This document shows, piece after piece, positions 18,551-27,295 of a stretch of 64,000 bases of DNA (the stretch's first letter is position 1; each line of letters begins with the position of its first letter). Source of the DNA: JAXGMQ01 sp964613055 (GTDB lineage: Bacteria; Caldisericota; Caldisericia; JAAYUI01); assembly GCA_964613055.1 (NCBI GenBank), contig CAZTGD010000001.1:62001-126000 (forward strand), in the 5' to 3' direction. Below the pieces are notes generated by a model. It had not been told where the DNA came from. It saw nothing but the letters and a program-made list of their open reading frames with translations, and searched no databases. The position numbers were made by a program, and so were the translations under genes.

Positions 18551-18628
18551 GGTGGGTATAGCTCAGTTGGTTAGAGCGCCAGTCTGTGGAACTGGAGGTC
18601 GGGGGTTCGAATCTCCTTGCCCACCCCA
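18551..18628 (+). tRNA. tRNA-His (anticodon GTG)
   Basis: Cloverleaf with anticodon loop CTGTGGA between the CCAGT and ACTGG arms, T-arm GGTTCGAAT, and D-arm GCTC/GAGC. The acceptor stem is GTGGGTA paired with TGCCCAC (one G-T pair). The extra G-1 at 18551 opposite C73 is encoded, the histidine identity feature, and the CCA end (18626-18628) is also encoded. Confidence 0.97.
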
Positions 18629-18696
18629 TCCCCTTAATAATACGCAATCAATAGTTTTTATTAGCATTGATATCGGGTATAGCTTGCTATGATAAT

Positions 18697-18736
18697 GGCG
18701 GGAGGGAGAAAAAATCTCACACATCCCGCCGTTTAT
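18697..18736 (+). terminator. Possible terminator after tRNA-His
   Basis: Stem GGCGGGA (18697-18703) with TCCCGCC (18724-18730), inner GAGA/TCTC pairing, followed by GTTTATT. The T-run is weak. It sits between tRNA-His and the end of the CcdA gene. Confidence 0.5.
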
Positions 18737-18755
18737 TCCCCAGTACTCACACATT

Positions 18756-19439
18756 TTAAGCAAGCCATAGCAAATACAACCCAAAACAGGTTATGATAAG
18801 ACCAAATGCAATTCGTAGAATGGATGAGGCTTTAGTCAACCTCTTGTTGTTTATATATGCTTGGATAGTACCAATAGAAATACCCGCAACCAAAAGCAGA
18901 ACAGAATGACCCAAACCATACATAAAAAGGAGGAAACCTCCAAGCGCAATACTTCCCTGTTCAGCAATAAGGGCGAGTATCACACCCAGAACCGGAACGG
19001 TACAGGGAGTTGAGATGAATCCGAATAAAAGACCAAGAGTAAAAGCTCCAAACAGTCCAGTTCTAGGTTTCTTGAGAATAGCGGGAACGGGGATATTGAT
19101 TTTAACTATATCAGCGAACATCAAACCCATGAGAATAATTAGAAATGAAATAAGAAAGTTAAACCATCGAGAATTGAGAGATATGAAATCTCCGACCAAC
19201 CCTGCAAGCAAACCAAGTACAACCATTGATACCGATAAACCAACGATAAAACAGATCGAGAATTTTACTGCTTTGGATGGACTCTTGTCACTCCCCTGAT
19301 AAGCACCGCTAGCACCAACCATCAATGGAACTAGTACGAGAACGCATGGATTGGATGCTGTCAGCAAACCTGCAAAAAAGACAATAAAAGGAGATAACCA
19401 TGGGTTTGTTACTATCTGTGATGTCAGATCTCCTATCAC
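18756..19439 (-). CDS. CcdA/DsbD-like transmembrane thiol-disulfide carrier
   Basis: Carries reducing equivalents from cytoplasmic thioredoxin across the membrane. 227 residues with six membrane helices. The paired cysteines of the CcdA core are visible in NPCVLVLVPLM (helix 1) and STPCTVPVLG (helix 4). It overlaps the upstream thioredoxin-like gene by 4 bases and ends a run of ArsR, permease and three thioredoxin-like genes, so it most likely keeps the two exported thioredoxin-like proteins reduced. It differs from the cytochrome-c-only CcdA context because no cytochrome biogenesis genes are nearby. Confidence 0.9.
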   Translation of the reverse strand: MIGDLTSQIVTNPWLSPFIVFFAGLLTASNPCVLVLVPLMVGASGAYQGSDKSPSKAVKFSICFIVGLSVSMVVLGLLAGLVGDFISLNSRWFNFLISFLIILMGLMFADIVKINIPVPAILKKPRTGLFGAFTLGLLFGFISTPCTVPVLGVILALIAEQGSIALGGFLLFMYGLGHSVLLLVAGISIGTIQAYINNKRLTKASSILRIAFGLIITCFGLYLLWLA

Positions 19440-19855
19440 TCTATTCCCTCCCCTTTGATAATGAATCTAATCCATTCCTTTGCATCATCAACATCATCTT
19501 CATGGAATACTCGCCTTGTGATTTCTTGACGTTTATCGTCATATATAATAATTACCGGGATTACTGAAACATTGTAAAAAGCTTTTACTGATCCGCCTGA
19601 GTTGCCAAGGGTGATTTTGTACACGCTGGCTTTACCCGCGAGTTCGTTTTTGATTTCTTCCATTATGGGAGACAACAACTTACATGGTATGCAAAGATCT
19701 GCACCTATCTCAACGATTGTTAACTCACCTTTGTTCGGTTTTGGGAAATCATTGTCACCATCAAACAACTTAATCCCAATGATTGTTAGAACGGCAACAC
19801 ACACTACAGTAACAGTAATCGTTTTCCAGATGTTATTCATATTCATCACCTTCAC
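19436..19855 (-). CDS. Membrane-anchored thioredoxin-like protein
   Basis: 139 residues: one N-terminal membrane helix (about 10-29) and an extracytoplasmic thioredoxin fold with the redox motif CIPC in GADLCIPCKLLSPIM and the cis-Pro region SVIPVIIIYD. It is expected to be reduced by the CcdA protein encoded immediately after it (4-base overlap). It overlaps the preceding lipoprotein gene by 23 bases. Substrate unknown; context suggests a role linked to the permease. Confidence 0.85.
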   Translation of the reverse strand: MKVMNMNNIWKTITVTVVCVAVLTIIGIKLFDGDNDFPKPNKGELTIVEIGADLCIPCKLLSPIMEEIKNELAGKASVYKITLGNSGGSVKAFYNVSVIPVIIIYDDKRQEITRRVFHEDDVDDAKEWIRFIIKGEGIE

Positions 19856-20180
19856 TCATATGTAAGATGAATTCCTCTTTGCTCATAGTTCTTATCTGCC
19901 TGTAGTATTCCTTGTCGTCTTCATCAAAAAATATTGTTGTGGGCAGAGTGGATATGTCAAATTCTTTGATAACTGAGTCGTCAACTTCTATGTTGACGAA
20001 AATTGCAGTGTTGTTACCAAACTCAGAGTTGATTTCATAAACAAGGTCTCTCATTTCAAGACATGGGACACAATCAGTTCTTCCAATGACTATTGCTCTT
20101 GGATTTATTATGTGTGTCGTACATGAAATCGCTATCAAACTTAATATGAATAAAAGTGCATAAACTGAAAACTTCTTCAC
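19833..20180 (-). CDS. Thioredoxin-like lipoprotein
   Basis: 115 residues. Signal peptide with a lipobox-like end (LIAISC, Cys20), then a thioredoxin fold with CVPC in GRTDCVPCLEMRDLV and the cis-Pro segment STLPTTIFFD. It is presumably tethered to the outer face of the cytoplasmic membrane. Start and stop overlap the flanking thioredoxin-like genes. Together with its neighbours it forms three different thioredoxin-fold proteins in a row: cytoplasmic, lipid-anchored and helix-anchored. Confidence 0.83.
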   Translation of the reverse strand: MKKFSVYALLFILSLIAISCTTHIINPRAIVIGRTDCVPCLEMRDLVYEINSEFGNNTAIFVNIEVDDSVIKEFDISTLPTTIFFDEDDKEYYRQIRTMSKEEFILHMSEGDEYE

Positions 20181-20422
20181 TCTAACTCACCTTGAATCAG
20201 TTCTTTTATCCTATCTACTCCAAGTACCCTGCCAGATGACAGCACTTTTCCATCCACGGCGAGAGCCGGTGTTGACATGACACCATAGGCTATGATTTTG
20301 TTGATATCGGTTACCTTTTCGACATGAATCTTTATTTTCATATCTTTAATCGCTTCATTAACATTACTCACCATTGTGGAGCATTTTGAACAGTTACCAG
20401 CTGAAAGAACCTGTATTTTCAT
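20177..20422 (-). CDS. Small cytoplasmic redox-active disulfide protein (MTH895-like)
   Basis: 81 residues, the size of the small glutaredoxin-like 'redox-active disulfide protein 2' family. It has CSKC in AGNCSKCSTMVSNV and a cis-Pro turn in GVMSTPALAVDGKV, no signal peptide. Such proteins often sit beside permeases of the family encoded just upstream (9-base gap). It may pass electrons or a thiol-bound metal or metalloid; this is inference. Confidence 0.88.
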   Translation of the reverse strand: MKIQVLSAGNCSKCSTMVSNVNEAIKDMKIKIHVEKVTDINKIIAYGVMSTPALAVDGKVLSSGRVLGVDRIKELIQGELE

Positions 20423-20431
20423 AATTTCTCC

Positions 20432-21754
20432 TTATACTATTAAACCGTAAATGTATCCTGCCAGAGCCGAAAAGGCGATTACAAATCCAGCGTATGTTAT
20501 CGTTTTCTTTGGACCGAGAATAGACCATGTGATAATCAGGGATGGTGGTGAAACTACCGGACCAGAAAGTAAAAGTGAGAGTGCAGGACCTTGTGACATT
20601 CCATTCTTTGTAAGGACATCTATTATTGCTACCTCAGTGCAGTTGGCAAAGTATGTTCCCACGCCGAGGACAGATGCAAGAAGATTGGACAGTATGTTGT
20701 TGTTGCCAAAAAGTGATTCTATAACCGATGATGGGATTACATTGAACAGGAAACCTGCCACAAAAACTCCCGCGAATAGAAGCGGTAGCATCTCCTTTGC
20801 CAGTTGCCAAGTCGCATTCATCCATCCACCTACTTGCTCTAGTTTGAGGAAGAGGAAAGAAAAAAGAAGTGTCAGAAATAAAAAGAAACCTGTAAGATAC
20901 CACTTGATTTCAAAGATGAACATAGCGAATCTGTCATATGCACTGACTTCCTTTGCAATTTCATTATTCGTTGCTGAAGTAGAGCTGTTGACATTGGGTA
21001 TCACTGGTTCGATTGCAGACTGATTATCATCGAATATAGTCGCTTCGACTCCTGGCATTGGATTAATCTCGTTGGCGTCTTCAGGTGTTTTAAAGCTCCA
21101 AGTAGCCGAAATGAGTACAAAGGTTATACTTATTATAATCAGAACAGATTTCCACAACGCCACACCCGAACCCTCCACTGGCGCAAGCTTGTTGATTCGA
21201 TCATTCTCCTCAGTTTCAAACAGTTTTTCCATGATTAATCCGATTGTGATTGATATGATTATTGATGAAATAATCCTTGCCAGTGCAAGCTTCCACCCGA
21301 TAACTACTGCAGTAAAAGCTATTGCAATAACACTTATGGCAGGACCAGCGAAAAGAAAAGCGATAGCTGGTCCAAGACCCGCTCCGGTTCTGTATATACC
21401 TGAGAATATCGGTAGTATTGTGCAAGAACAGACAGATAGGATTGATCCTGATATACTTGCTATTAGATAAGCCCTTGTCTTGCCGTATTTACCAGAAAGA
21501 ATCCTGATTACAGGCCCAGTACTCATTAACTGAGATATGGCACCTGCAATGAAAAGTGCTGGAACCAAGCTGAATAGTATATGTTCCCTCGCATAGAGGT
21601 TGACATACCTTAAGCCAATGAGAACTGATTCTGTGATTTTTGGGATATTGAGAAAATAGAAAAATACAAACACAAGAATGAATAAAAATCCAATCCATAG
21701 CTCTCTTTTGTACTGTTTGATAAAAGCGTTTAGTGTGTTGTTCTTATAAGTCAT
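20432..21754 (-). CDS. Two-domain permease of the ArsP/YraQ (DUF318) type
   Basis: Predicted efflux permease, 440 residues with about ten helices in two homologous halves. The first half holds SVCSCTILPIFSGIYRTGAG and FLFAGPAIS; the second holds YFANCTEVAII and LLLSGPVVSPPSL. The cysteine-containing membrane motifs are the family hallmark and suggest a soft-metal or metalloid (organoarsenical, mercury or similar) substrate. A hydrophilic linker of about 70 residues with an acidic stretch separates the halves. It overlaps the arsR stop by 11 bases and is followed by thioredoxin-like genes. Confidence 0.85.
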   Translation of the reverse strand: MTYKNNTLNAFIKQYKRELWIGFLFILVFVFFYFLNIPKITESVLIGLRYVNLYAREHILFSLVPALFIAGAISQLMSTGPVIRILSGKYGKTRAYLIASISGSILSVCSCTILPIFSGIYRTGAGLGPAIAFLFAGPAISVIAIAFTAVVIGWKLALARIISSIIISITIGLIMEKLFETEENDRINKLAPVEGSGVALWKSVLIIISITFVLISATWSFKTPEDANEINPMPGVEATIFDDNQSAIEPVIPNVNSSTSATNNEIAKEVSAYDRFAMFIFEIKWYLTGFFLFLTLLFSFLFLKLEQVGGWMNATWQLAKEMLPLLFAGVFVAGFLFNVIPSSVIESLFGNNNILSNLLASVLGVGTYFANCTEVAIIDVLTKNGMSQGPALSLLLSGPVVSPPSLIITWSILGPKKTITYAGFVIAFSALAGYIYGLIV

Positions 21755-22052
21755 TTTTCATTCTTTCCGATAAACAGGCAATTGATTCGTAGATACATCT
21801 CATCTGAAGAGAGTATTCCACTTTGTGGGCGACACGCTTGGTTGTTAGAATCCCGGTGTTTCTAAGTATTCTTAAATGTTGCGAAGCACAAGGTTTCTCA
21901 CATCCAATCCTCTCTGCGATGTCGGTGACACAGCTTGACTTCTCAGAGACCAAAGAGATTATATGAAGTCGTTTAGGGTGAGATAAAGCCTTAAAAACCT
22001 CTGCCATTTCAACGAAAGCTTCTGTATTGATTCCTTTACATTTACATTGCAT
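21744..22052 (-). CDS. ArsR-family metal/metalloid-responsive repressor
   Basis: 102 residues, winged-helix ArsR/SmtB fold: LSHPKRLHIISLV, recognition helix CASQHLRILRNTGIL, and wing KRVAHKVEYSL. Cysteines at residues 3 and 5 (MQCKCKG), 41 (SSCVTDI), 51 and 55 (GCEKPCAS) could form the sensor site, as in CadC- and ArsR-type sensors. The start at 22052 is the only ATG close to the promoter; the frame extends 18 bases further only through a TTG. No ribosome site precedes it, and the -10 box ends seven bases upstream, so the message is probably leaderless. Presumed to repress its own operon through the palindrome at 22054-22071. Confidence 0.9.
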   Translation of the reverse strand: MQCKCKGINTEAFVEMAEVFKALSHPKRLHIISLVSEKSSCVTDIAERIGCEKPCASQHLRILRNTGILTTKRVAHKVEYSLQMRCIYESIACLSERMKNDL

Positions 22053-22053
22053 G

Positions 22054-22071
22054 ATTGCAAATATATGCAAT
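22054..22071. promoter_or_regulatory. Probable ArsR operator
   Basis: 18-base palindrome ATTGCA-N6-TGCAAT covering the -10 box (22060-22065) and the bases just ahead of the arsR start codon. Binding there would block RNA polymerase. A second, imperfect half (TGCAATATT, 22073-22081) lies toward the -35 box. Confidence 0.8.
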
Positions 22072-22087
22072 GTTGCAATATTATCAA
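22060..22087 (-). promoter_or_regulatory. Promoter of the arsR-permease-thioredoxin-ccdA operon
   Basis: Minus strand TTGATA (22087-22082), 16-base spacer, TATATT (22065-22060). Expected start of transcription falls on or next to the arsR ATG at 22052. Confidence 0.78.
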
Positions 22088-22118
22088 GCTCATTGTATTT
22101 AACTAAATAAGAAAGTGC

Positions 22119-24830
22119 TCAATCCGGGTTAGTAAATGTAAAAACAGATTTGCGTTCAGTTGGTATCCATTCAACTTTAGCATCAAACGCCTCTGCAATG
22201 GTTCGTGGAGGTATAAATGTTCGCCCATCAACAATCATTGCAGGAGAATTCATTGGTGATGTCTCGATAGATCCGTCTGGAAGTTCAATTATAGCTTCTT
22301 CATAGCCTATTATCAATCGAAGAACCGTGTCGCCAAGAATGAATATAACAGTCTGAAGATCCGGTATCCACTCGATGCTGGCTCCGAAGAATTGCTCCAG
22401 AGGATCGGCTATAAACCTTATTGGAACCATTGTATTACCGTTTTCTGATATAAAAGGAGCTGGTGTTACATAAAGCTGTCTGCCATTTACAGTGTAACTG
22501 TTTGAATCAATAAAAAAGGAAATTTCACAGGAATCAGTTGTCTCAGTTAATATGTTAACTGTGAGTGTATAAATCTGTTCACAAACGGTTATGGATATAG
22601 ATATCTGGTGGCTTTCGTTTGGCCAGAAACTTGCCATTGCAACATCAGCTGAGCATGATATTTTAATTTCGTTGTGGGTATCATCTGTGAATTCGGCTGA
22701 TGCACTAAACCATTCATAACTTGGTTCAAGTGTTGGTCCAGAATCAATCGTTAAAGGTTCTCTTTCTCCCTCGGATAGATCGTTTGAGATAGTGAATGAG
22801 ACGATTTCTTCATCAGATGCCATTATGTCTGGAATAGGCAGTGTCTTTATATTATTTTCAATCTGTGGCTTTGGAGGTTTTTTAGCAACCTCGAAGCGGA
22901 TTGTTATGGTTTTAACATCCCTGTCAATCCTTTTATCTCTGAAAAGAAAGATTTTAGTATCGTATATTCCAACATCGAGTGTTGATGTATCAATTGTTAT
23001 TGTGGTTATCAGCGAATGATTCTGATCATACAGATGCAGAAAATCCCTTGAAACCGATATCGTGTCACCATCTTCAGGTTCAATAAAATATCTGGTTTCT
23101 CTTCCAAGATCTCTGTCCTCTTCGATCATGCTGACTGTAAATGTATCACTGACCTTCTCGCCTTGAATGATTATTCCAAAATCTATAGCATCTGGACTGA
23201 TGGTTATCCTTGCTGGAGCTTCGACTAATGTATAATTAACTTCAACTGTTTCTATCGTTTGATCATCGACAATTATGTTTATCTCATCAGTGTTTTTTCC
23301 GAACGGTATTATATCCGAGGTAACAATGACGGAAACTTCAACTTGGATTTCTTCACCCTTGAGCAAGCTGAAAGAAGAGGGCTCGCATTTAATCCACTCA
23401 GGATTGGTTTCTATTATGCCGTCAAGGGTATCCAATCCACCACCAACATTCTTTATTGTGAATGCCTTTTTCTTAATGTTAGCTCTGTCGTATATTATAC
23501 CAAAATCAAGATTGTCTGGAGACACATCTGCTATTGCACGTTGACCTTCAAAGCGATAAACCTTCCCGTTTGATGATGGAACAAAAAGGTAGTTATCGAT
23601 AATCATCGGTGAACTGGTTGAGCCGAATATATTCTTCGGTGTGAGTTTGATTCCTCGAACTTTTCTCTCTAGGGTTTGAGCATTCAGAATGTACAATTGT
23701 CCCCTTTCAGAGCCGATGTCCTTTGTTGTAACATATAGAAATCCATTACAAAACACGGGTTGAGAGCGGATGCCATAATCCAATGTCGTTTTGTTCACAA
23801 CCTCAAGACCATCCAGTGAAACCTTAAACAGATTACCGTCAATATCTCCGATGTATATGTATCCATTCAGGATAATAGGCGCTGAGTGGAATGTTGTATT
23901 TGAGATCTTCTGTGACTGGCTCTTGCCGTATGAACCTTCATTCAGGGAAACAACGTGTATGTAGCCATAGGTACTTCCGAAGACGGCTATTTGTCTATCA
24001 CTATCGCTTGCTATAGAAGGTGTATAAAGGGTGAGTTCATAGTCTTGATCTGTTGGATTCACATTCCCTCTCGCCAGCAGTTTTCCACCTTCATTCACAT
24101 CGAAAACATATATATTACCAGCGCTATCGCCAAATGTCATTATTCCATCGTTGATGGCAACTGAGCCGGATATCTTATCCATGTGTTCATCGGTATATTT
24201 TTTTGTCGAGAAGCCATCGATTGAGATAGAGAGCACATAACCACTTTCAGTCCCACAGAAAATCTGATTATTATAAATCACAGGCGATGAAACGATTGGA
24301 CGATTCTCATTTTTCTCTTCTTTGTGGTGACCCCTTCTACCTCCCTCCATATATACATTGCCCTTGGAGTCAACATACACTGCAGAAGTTTTGTCTTCTT
24401 CAATGTGTAGAGCTGGAGTTGGGATGAAATGATTGGTGGTGCTCATCCCCGAAAGGTCCATATTACTACGCTGATCAACCTTGAAGTAGAGTTCGTCGTC
24501 TCCTGTGTCGATCCTAATAATGCCACTATCGTTAAAATATCCAGCTCCCTCGTAGAAAGTGCCATATGCCAGATATACATCCTCGCCATCGGATATGGGG
24601 GAGCTCCAGATTACGGATTCATGGTCTTTAATCTCTAGGTCATACTGCCATCTTGTGGGAGTATTCCAGCCAATCCGGGGAATGAGTGTGGCGTCTGCAA
24701 TGGCTGTATGAGCGGGATCGCCGCCTAGCATTGACCAATTACCATTTGATCTACCCGTTTGGTGTCCAAAAATTATGGATGGTGATATCATCGAGAAAAT
24801 TACAAATAGCGTTACTAATTTCTTCTTCAT
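22119..24830 (-). CDS. Secreted propeller / Hydin-like / stalk-domain surface protein
   Basis: 903 residues. Signal peptide (about 1-22), PQQ-like beta-propeller (about 30-430) with repeats such as ILNGYIYIGDIDGNLFKVSL, then two to three Ig-like domains of the ASPM/Hydin type (about 430-770; LDFGIIYDRANIKKKAFTI and IDFGIIIQGEKVSDTFTV). A C-terminal copper-amine-oxidase-N-like stalk domain (about 775-903) has NTMVPIRFIADPL and GRTFIPPRTIAEAF. Architecture parallels the protein at 10701-13898. It is third in an operon with an FHA protein and a Ser/Thr kinase whose extracellular part also seems to contain a stalk-like domain. The start lies 10 bases after the kinase stop. Confidence 0.88.
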   Translation of the reverse strand: MKKKLVTLFVIFSMISPSIIFGHQTGRSNGNWSMLGGDPAHTAIADATLIPRIGWNTPTRWQYDLEIKDHESVIWSSPISDGEDVYLAYGTFYEGAGYFNDSGIIRIDTGDDELYFKVDQRSNMDLSGMSTTNHFIPTPALHIEEDKTSAVYVDSKGNVYMEGGRRGHHKEEKNENRPIVSSPVIYNNQIFCGTESGYVLSISIDGFSTKKYTDEHMDKISGSVAINDGIMTFGDSAGNIYVFDVNEGGKLLARGNVNPTDQDYELTLYTPSIASDSDRQIAVFGSTYGYIHVVSLNEGSYGKSQSQKISNTTFHSAPIILNGYIYIGDIDGNLFKVSLDGLEVVNKTTLDYGIRSQPVFCNGFLYVTTKDIGSERGQLYILNAQTLERKVRGIKLTPKNIFGSTSSPMIIDNYLFVPSSNGKVYRFEGQRAIADVSPDNLDFGIIYDRANIKKKAFTIKNVGGGLDTLDGIIETNPEWIKCEPSSFSLLKGEEIQVEVSVIVTSDIIPFGKNTDEINIIVDDQTIETVEVNYTLVEAPARITISPDAIDFGIIIQGEKVSDTFTVSMIEEDRDLGRETRYFIEPEDGDTISVSRDFLHLYDQNHSLITTITIDTSTLDVGIYDTKIFLFRDKRIDRDVKTITIRFEVAKKPPKPQIENNIKTLPIPDIMASDEEIVSFTISNDLSEGEREPLTIDSGPTLEPSYEWFSASAEFTDDTHNEIKISCSADVAMASFWPNESHQISISITVCEQIYTLTVNILTETTDSCEISFFIDSNSYTVNGRQLYVTPAPFISENGNTMVPIRFIADPLEQFFGASIEWIPDLQTVIFILGDTVLRLIIGYEEAIIELPDGSIETSPMNSPAMIVDGRTFIPPRTIAEAFDAKVEWIPTERKSVFTFTNPD

Positions 24831-24840
24831 TGTATTACAT

Positions 24841-27237
24841 TTATTCCTTCTTTACTAATTCGAATGTTATAGTATTTGTCTGACCTTTCTTTATTGTTAA
24901 TGTTCTATTTGTTGGTCTCTCACCGGTTACTGGATCTACATAGTTTGTTTTGTCAACTCTTATATTGTATGTTTTTGCAGCTACTTCACGATCATAAGGT
25001 GTTTGAATGTCTCCTAGTAGTCTATTGTCTACATAGACAATAGCAGGTTCGTTACATCTAACTTTTAATATACCCGAGTTAACCTTGAAGTCATAAACAG
25101 TTGTTTCACCATCTCTGATTGTAAGTGTTTGTGTTTTATCCTGAAAACCCACCAGTCGAAATGTAACCGTATGGTTTCCCACTGGTAAATCCTCTAGTGT
25201 CAGATTGGTTCTGTTAACATACTTCTTCCCATCAACAATGAAGTCACCCCAGGGTACGTTAACTGAGACAGAAAGTGTTCCATACTTTGGTTCCTCTGCT
25301 TCAGGTTTATCCTTAGGGATACTCTTCAGTACATACTCCTTGGTCATCCTCTGTTGGGAGTCGAGTGTCAATGTGTCAGATGAATCTTCATATCCTTCCA
25401 TCTTGATTGATATGTTGTATGTACCATTTGGCAGTTTCATGTTATTCAGAGGTGTCAACCCTTTGAAGTTGTTATCGAAGTATATCTCAGCTCCGTTTAT
25501 TGCCAGCTCTTCTTCGTTGATGGCCTTAAATGTAATTGTAGATAAGGTTTCGTCTGGTTCAAAATAAAGGATTTCGACACTACCTTCTTCCTCGTTCGTC
25601 TCAACGTCAATGTTGAACAGCTCCTCAGCTGTTTCATCCGAGAGAATCATGTCATCCTTGATCATAGTCGGAGCATCCTTAATGTCCTGCTTTTCTCCAT
25701 CAATCAAAACGTATTTCTCACCATCAATGATTTTTGTTGTCCTGTCTGCATCGCTGACGGTCATAGTGCGGTTTTCCTTATCCAGTTGTGTTGTGGAGGA
25801 TGTAACATTTCCGATCTGGGTGGCTGGGACATACGTCTGACCATCTATTAAAACCGCATCTTCAATAGTTGCATTGGAATCGTTTTGAATCTCTTCAAGG
25901 CTGACGATCTTCATTACCTTGCTTCCGATGTTTCCCTCAACAACTTTTACAAAGAAAGGTTGGTTATCTGTTTCAGCAAGATTCCCCTCCTTGATGTATT
26001 CAATATCCAGTTTTACCTCGTAGATGTCCAACGGTGTCTTGAACTTAGCGAATGTGCTGAGTGTCCACGTGCTTTTCTCTTCATCATCTCTTTCCAGACT
26101 GACAATGAGTTCTTCTGGCACTTCAGTTACCTTGGCAACAACGTCTTCCACATTGGGAGGTTTAGAAAGTAGTAACTGATATTCTGTTGTCTGGCCCTGC
26201 GCTACCTCGAAATCAGGTTCTAAAGGTTTGGAACATCCCCTCATGGCAAACAAGAAGCCACCTAATGCAATTACACCTGCAACTACGATTGCCACAACCG
26301 TATTCCTTTTTTTATTCCTGCGGTAAACATAGGTAGGAACGGATGATTGTGATATCTTCGTTAACCTGGTTTTTCTGAGGTTTGTGCGTTCCTTTTCTGA
26401 GATACCCAATTCGTTCGATACTGACTCGAGTGCATTGATTAGTTCTGCTGGTGTTTGATATCTATCTTCAGGGTTCTTGCTCATACATCTAAGCATCAGT
26501 GATAGAAGGGAGGTTGGGATACCTCTGCTGTGTGCATCTGATGGGATTATCGGATCCTGTTTCCTTTGCATCTCAAGCACTTCAACGGGGGACGGAGCAT
26601 CGAAGGGAAGCTTGCCAAAAAGCATTTCATAGATGACTATTCCAGCAGAGTATATGTCTGAGCGAATGTCAACGTCTCTGCCGTCTGCCTGTTCGGGTGA
26701 CATGTACTGAAGTGTCCCGAGGAAGTCTGATGACCTGGTCATGGCAGGCAGGTCCTTGCCCTTGCTTATTCCAAAGTCGAAGAGTTTGATGTTACCTTCG
26801 GAGGTTATCTTGATGTTGCTGGATTTTATATCACGGTGAATGATGCCCTGGTTGTAGAGGTCATTGAGAACCTGGGCTATCTGGGTTGATAAATCAACAA
26901 TAGTGGGTATTGGTATCCTTTCCTTTGAAGTGGTTATCTCTTCAAGCGTTTTACCATGAAGGTATTCAAGGATGAGAAAAAACTCTCCAGTCTCTTCATC
27001 CTGACCATAGTCGTGAATCGTTACAACGTACTTGCTGTTGATTTTTGAGAGTATTTTTGCTTCCCGAATAAACCTCTTCTCAAGTTTGTCTCGGTTTGGC
27101 AAACCAGCGAAGTTTGGGATTTTGGCCACAACTATCTCATCGGTTGCAAGATTCTTGGCAAGGTAAACAGTTGCCATGCCTCCACTGGCTAGTGGTTCGA
27201 GTATCTTGTACTTTTTTACAAGTACCTTTGTAGACAT
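24841..27237 (-). CDS. Transmembrane Ser/Thr protein kinase with stalk-like and PEGA ectodomain
   Basis: 798 residues. Cytoplasmic Hanks-type kinase (about 9-275): Gly-rich loop ASGGMATVYLA, Lys39, HRDIKSSNIKI with catalytic Asp136, DFG (154-156), GTLQYMSPEQ. One membrane helix (about 313-333). Ectodomain: Ig-like segment (about 335-435), a region resembling a copper-amine-oxidase-N stalk domain (about 440-560; DGQTYVPATQIGNV and DAPTMIKDDMIL), and three PEGA-type repeats (about 565-798; LPNGTYNISIKMEGYED and LPVGNHTVTFRLVGFQD). All kinase catalytic residues are present. GGAGGAG precedes the ATG. The operon order FHA protein - kinase - secreted stalk protein suggests one sensory unit: ectodomain ligand, kinase, phosphothreonine reader. 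Confidence 0.93.
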   Translation of the reverse strand: MSTKVLVKKYKILEPLASGGMATVYLAKNLATDEIVVAKIPNFAGLPNRDKLEKRFIREAKILSKINSKYVVTIHDYGQDEETGEFFLILEYLHGKTLEEITTSKERIPIPTIVDLSTQIAQVLNDLYNQGIIHRDIKSSNIKITSEGNIKLFDFGISKGKDLPAMTRSSDFLGTLQYMSPEQADGRDVDIRSDIYSAGIVIYEMLFGKLPFDAPSPVEVLEMQRKQDPIIPSDAHSRGIPTSLLSLMLRCMSKNPEDRYQTPAELINALESVSNELGISEKERTNLRKTRLTKISQSSVPTYVYRRNKKRNTVVAIVVAGVIALGGFLFAMRGCSKPLEPDFEVAQGQTTEYQLLLSKPPNVEDVVAKVTEVPEELIVSLERDDEEKSTWTLSTFAKFKTPLDIYEVKLDIEYIKEGNLAETDNQPFFVKVVEGNIGSKVMKIVSLEEIQNDSNATIEDAVLIDGQTYVPATQIGNVTSSTTQLDKENRTMTVSDADRTTKIIDGEKYVLIDGEKQDIKDAPTMIKDDMILSDETAEELFNIDVETNEEEGSVEILYFEPDETLSTITFKAINEEELAINGAEIYFDNNFKGLTPLNNMKLPNGTYNISIKMEGYEDSSDTLTLDSQQRMTKEYVLKSIPKDKPEAEEPKYGTLSVSVNVPWGDFIVDGKKYVNRTNLTLEDLPVGNHTVTFRLVGFQDKTQTLTIRDGETTVYDFKVNSGILKVRCNEPAIVYVDNRLLGDIQTPYDREVAAKTYNIRVDKTNYVDPVTGERPTNRTLTIKKGQTNTITFELVKKE

Positions 27238-27295
27238 TACTCTCCTCCGTCAGTTAATACCATATCATATACACGAGAAACGAGTCTAAGGTTTA

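Noticed and set aside
18563..18784. Minus-strand frame ending GDSNPRPPVPQTGALTN
   Set aside because: This is the well-known false reading through the complement of a tRNA gene (tRNA-His at 18551-18628), not a protein.
20451..21470. Plus-strand open frames opposite the DUF318 permease
   Set aside because: Shadow frames; the minus-strand gene has the membrane motifs and operon overlaps.
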